Source: Crocinitomicaceae bacterium
Lineage (GTDB): Bacteria; Bacteroidota; Bacteroidia; Flavobacteriales_G; Salibacteraceae
Assembly (NCBI GenBank): GCA_018623405.1
Contig: JAAZVO010000157.1
Coordinates: 1 to 6,513, forward strand
DNA: 6,513 bases
Reading direction: 5' to 3'
Shown here: positions 5,650 through 6,513 of the stretch, piece by piece
Numbering within the stretch: the stretch's first letter is position 1
How the letters are laid out: the number at the start of each line of letters is the position of its first letter
Notes under the pieces: model-generated
The model's input: the letters and a program-made list of their open reading frames with translations, nothing else
Databases searched by the model: none
What the model was told of the DNA's origin: nothing
Program-made: the position numbers and the translations under genes

Positions 5650-6276
5650 TTGAAATACTTTTTATCCTTTTTCTTTTCGCTTTCACTCATAAACTCTTTT
5701 GGTCAGGAACAAAAACTAAATACTTACCAAGTTCCTATGGAGGAGTTAAGAACCTATTCAAAGCTTCATGAAATGCTTGGTAATGAAGGCACAGATTGTC
5801 TATCAGAAATAAACTCAACAGCAGGTTGGACAATTTGGGGGTATAAGTTTGCCATAAAAAAAGGACCCTATTGGAAGGTTTACCCACAACCAGATTTTAA
5901 CATGAATACCGCTTGCGACATGGAGGTTTTAAAAGTGGAGTTTAAAAACATTAATGAATCAGGCAGTGATGAACTTATCATAAAATTTTTGAATAAAGAA
6001 TACGGAAGCCGTGGTGGAACTGATTATGAATACCTTCAGGTTTGGGATACCGACGCAAGACTACTTATTCTTCACCTACAAACAAAAGAACACTTTAGGT
6101 GGTGGGCTAGCGGAGATGATGAAGGATTATGCAAAACAGAAGTTGAATTGCTGCCTAGTAAAATTATTCTAAACCCAGTAGAGTGTAACGGATCTTTTGA
6201 AGGGTTTGTAAATGAAAATGATACTACCTCAAATACATTTATTTGGGATGGTGCTTGGTTTGTGCCAAAAAAATAG
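5650..6276 (+). CDS. Secreted protein of unknown function, TTG start
   Basis: A 208-residue protein with a clear signal peptide (KYFLSFFFSLSLINSFGQ), probably cleaved near G18/Q19. The start is TTG at 5650: an in-frame TAA at 5644-5646 blocks anything upstream, and the next ATG (residue 30) would remove the signal peptide. The mature part has four cysteines (C50, C89, C161, C179) that could form disulphides. It also has many aromatic residues and an acidic stretch, INESGSDELIIKF, at ~101-113. No T9SS tail is present, so it is probably periplasmic. I recognise no family. It starts 48 bases after the PIN gene, and its stop is one base from the stop of the opposing gene on the minus strand. Confidence 0.75.
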   Translation: MKYFLSFFFSLSLINSFGQEQKLNTYQVPMEELRTYSKLHEMLGNEGTDCLSEINSTAGWTIWGYKFAIKKGPYWKVYPQPDFNMNTACDMEVLKVEFKNINESGSDELIIKFLNKEYGSRGGTDYEYLQVWDTDARLLILHLQTKEHFRWWASGDDEGLCKTEVELLPSKIILNPVECNGSFEGFVNENDTTSNTFIWDGAWFVPKK

Positions 6277-6277
6277 A

Positions 6278-6513
6278 TTACTGAACAATCTCTACCCTTC
6301 CAAAAACTGCATTGGCTTCAATACTTATCATTTGATCTGATTGATTTTCAGATAAATATTTTGAATCTCCGAAAGTGGCTTGGTTGCCATCTGGAGTTAC
6401 CGCCGCACCAAAAACAGCTGAGGCTTTTACCTTAACTTTCACGTTTTTAGGAAGATAAACTAATGTATTACCAAAAATTGCGTTTACTTCCATATCCACA
6501 TCACTTTTATTAA
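6278..6513 (-). CDS. LiaF-like (cell wall-active antibiotics response) C-terminal domain protein, 5' end beyond window
   Basis: The minus-strand frame is open to the right edge: upstream of the GTG at 6499 the codons read N-K-S-D, so the true start lies outside the window. About 78 C-terminal residues are visible. They show three repeats of the pattern (N/S)A(I/V)FG followed by a beta-strand: NAIFGNTLVYLP, SAVFGAAVTPDG and NAVFGRVEIV. This resembles the beta-helix of the LiaF C-terminal domain (PF09922), seen in Firmicutes LiaF and in many short Bacteroidota proteins next to DUF5668 or LytTR-type regulators. By family knowledge it is linked to envelope stress, but the role in Bacteroidota is not established. 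It converges on the upstream secreted-protein gene with a one-base gap. Confidence 0.72.
   Translation of the reverse strand, partial: NKSDVDMEVNAIFGNTLVYLPKNVKVKVKASAVFGAAVTPDGNQATFGDSKYLSENQSDQMISIEANAVFGRVEIVQ

Overview
The window looks like the chromosome of a member of the phylum Bacteroidota. The DNA is AT-rich. Two proteins end in Por-secretion (type IX secretion, T9SS) C-terminal domains with a YPNP/WPNP motif. Signal peptides end in SFSQ or SFGQ, and the few promoter-like sites fit the Bacteroidota form TAnnTTTG. Lineage below phylum cannot be read from the sequence.

Layout. Bases 2-877 are the 3' end of a secreted beta-propeller (BNR/Asp-box) protein with a T9SS tail. After about 290 non-coding bases come two overlapping secreted-protein genes: a T9SS-sorted protein of unknown function (1166-1984) and an M6-like zinc metalloprotease (1962-3050). 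The metalloprotease frame runs into GC-rich REP-like palindromes at about 2988, so its last 20 codons are repeat sequence and its natural C-terminus is missing. The repeats belong to a RAYT module: a Y1/HUH transposase (3177-3728) flanked by a perfect 27-bp inverted repeat (3060-3086 and 3734-3760). Extra REP copies lie upstream, and a diverged long-form copy lies at about 4378-4442.

Between the RAYT module and the distal REP copy are two tiny overlapping membrane-protein genes (3825-4127, 4111-4341) of unknown function. Next is a compact HTH-PIN toxin-antitoxin-like operon (4593-5601), with a perfect 11-bp-arm palindrome just upstream that is a good operator candidate. Then comes a secreted protein of unknown function (5650-6276) whose only workable start is TTG. 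It converges, one base apart, on a minus-strand LiaF-like gene that runs off the right edge.

The left part reads as surface/secretion functions. The middle (2988 to about 5600) reads as an accessory patch with repeats, a domesticated transposase, orphan small membrane genes and a toxin-antitoxin pair. The most notable points are the protease truncated exactly at a REP boundary, the complete RAYT/REP module with short and long REP forms, and the TA operon with its palindrome. I did not see evidence for a wholly new multi-gene defence system. The two-gene membrane unit bracketed by REPs is the least explained part.
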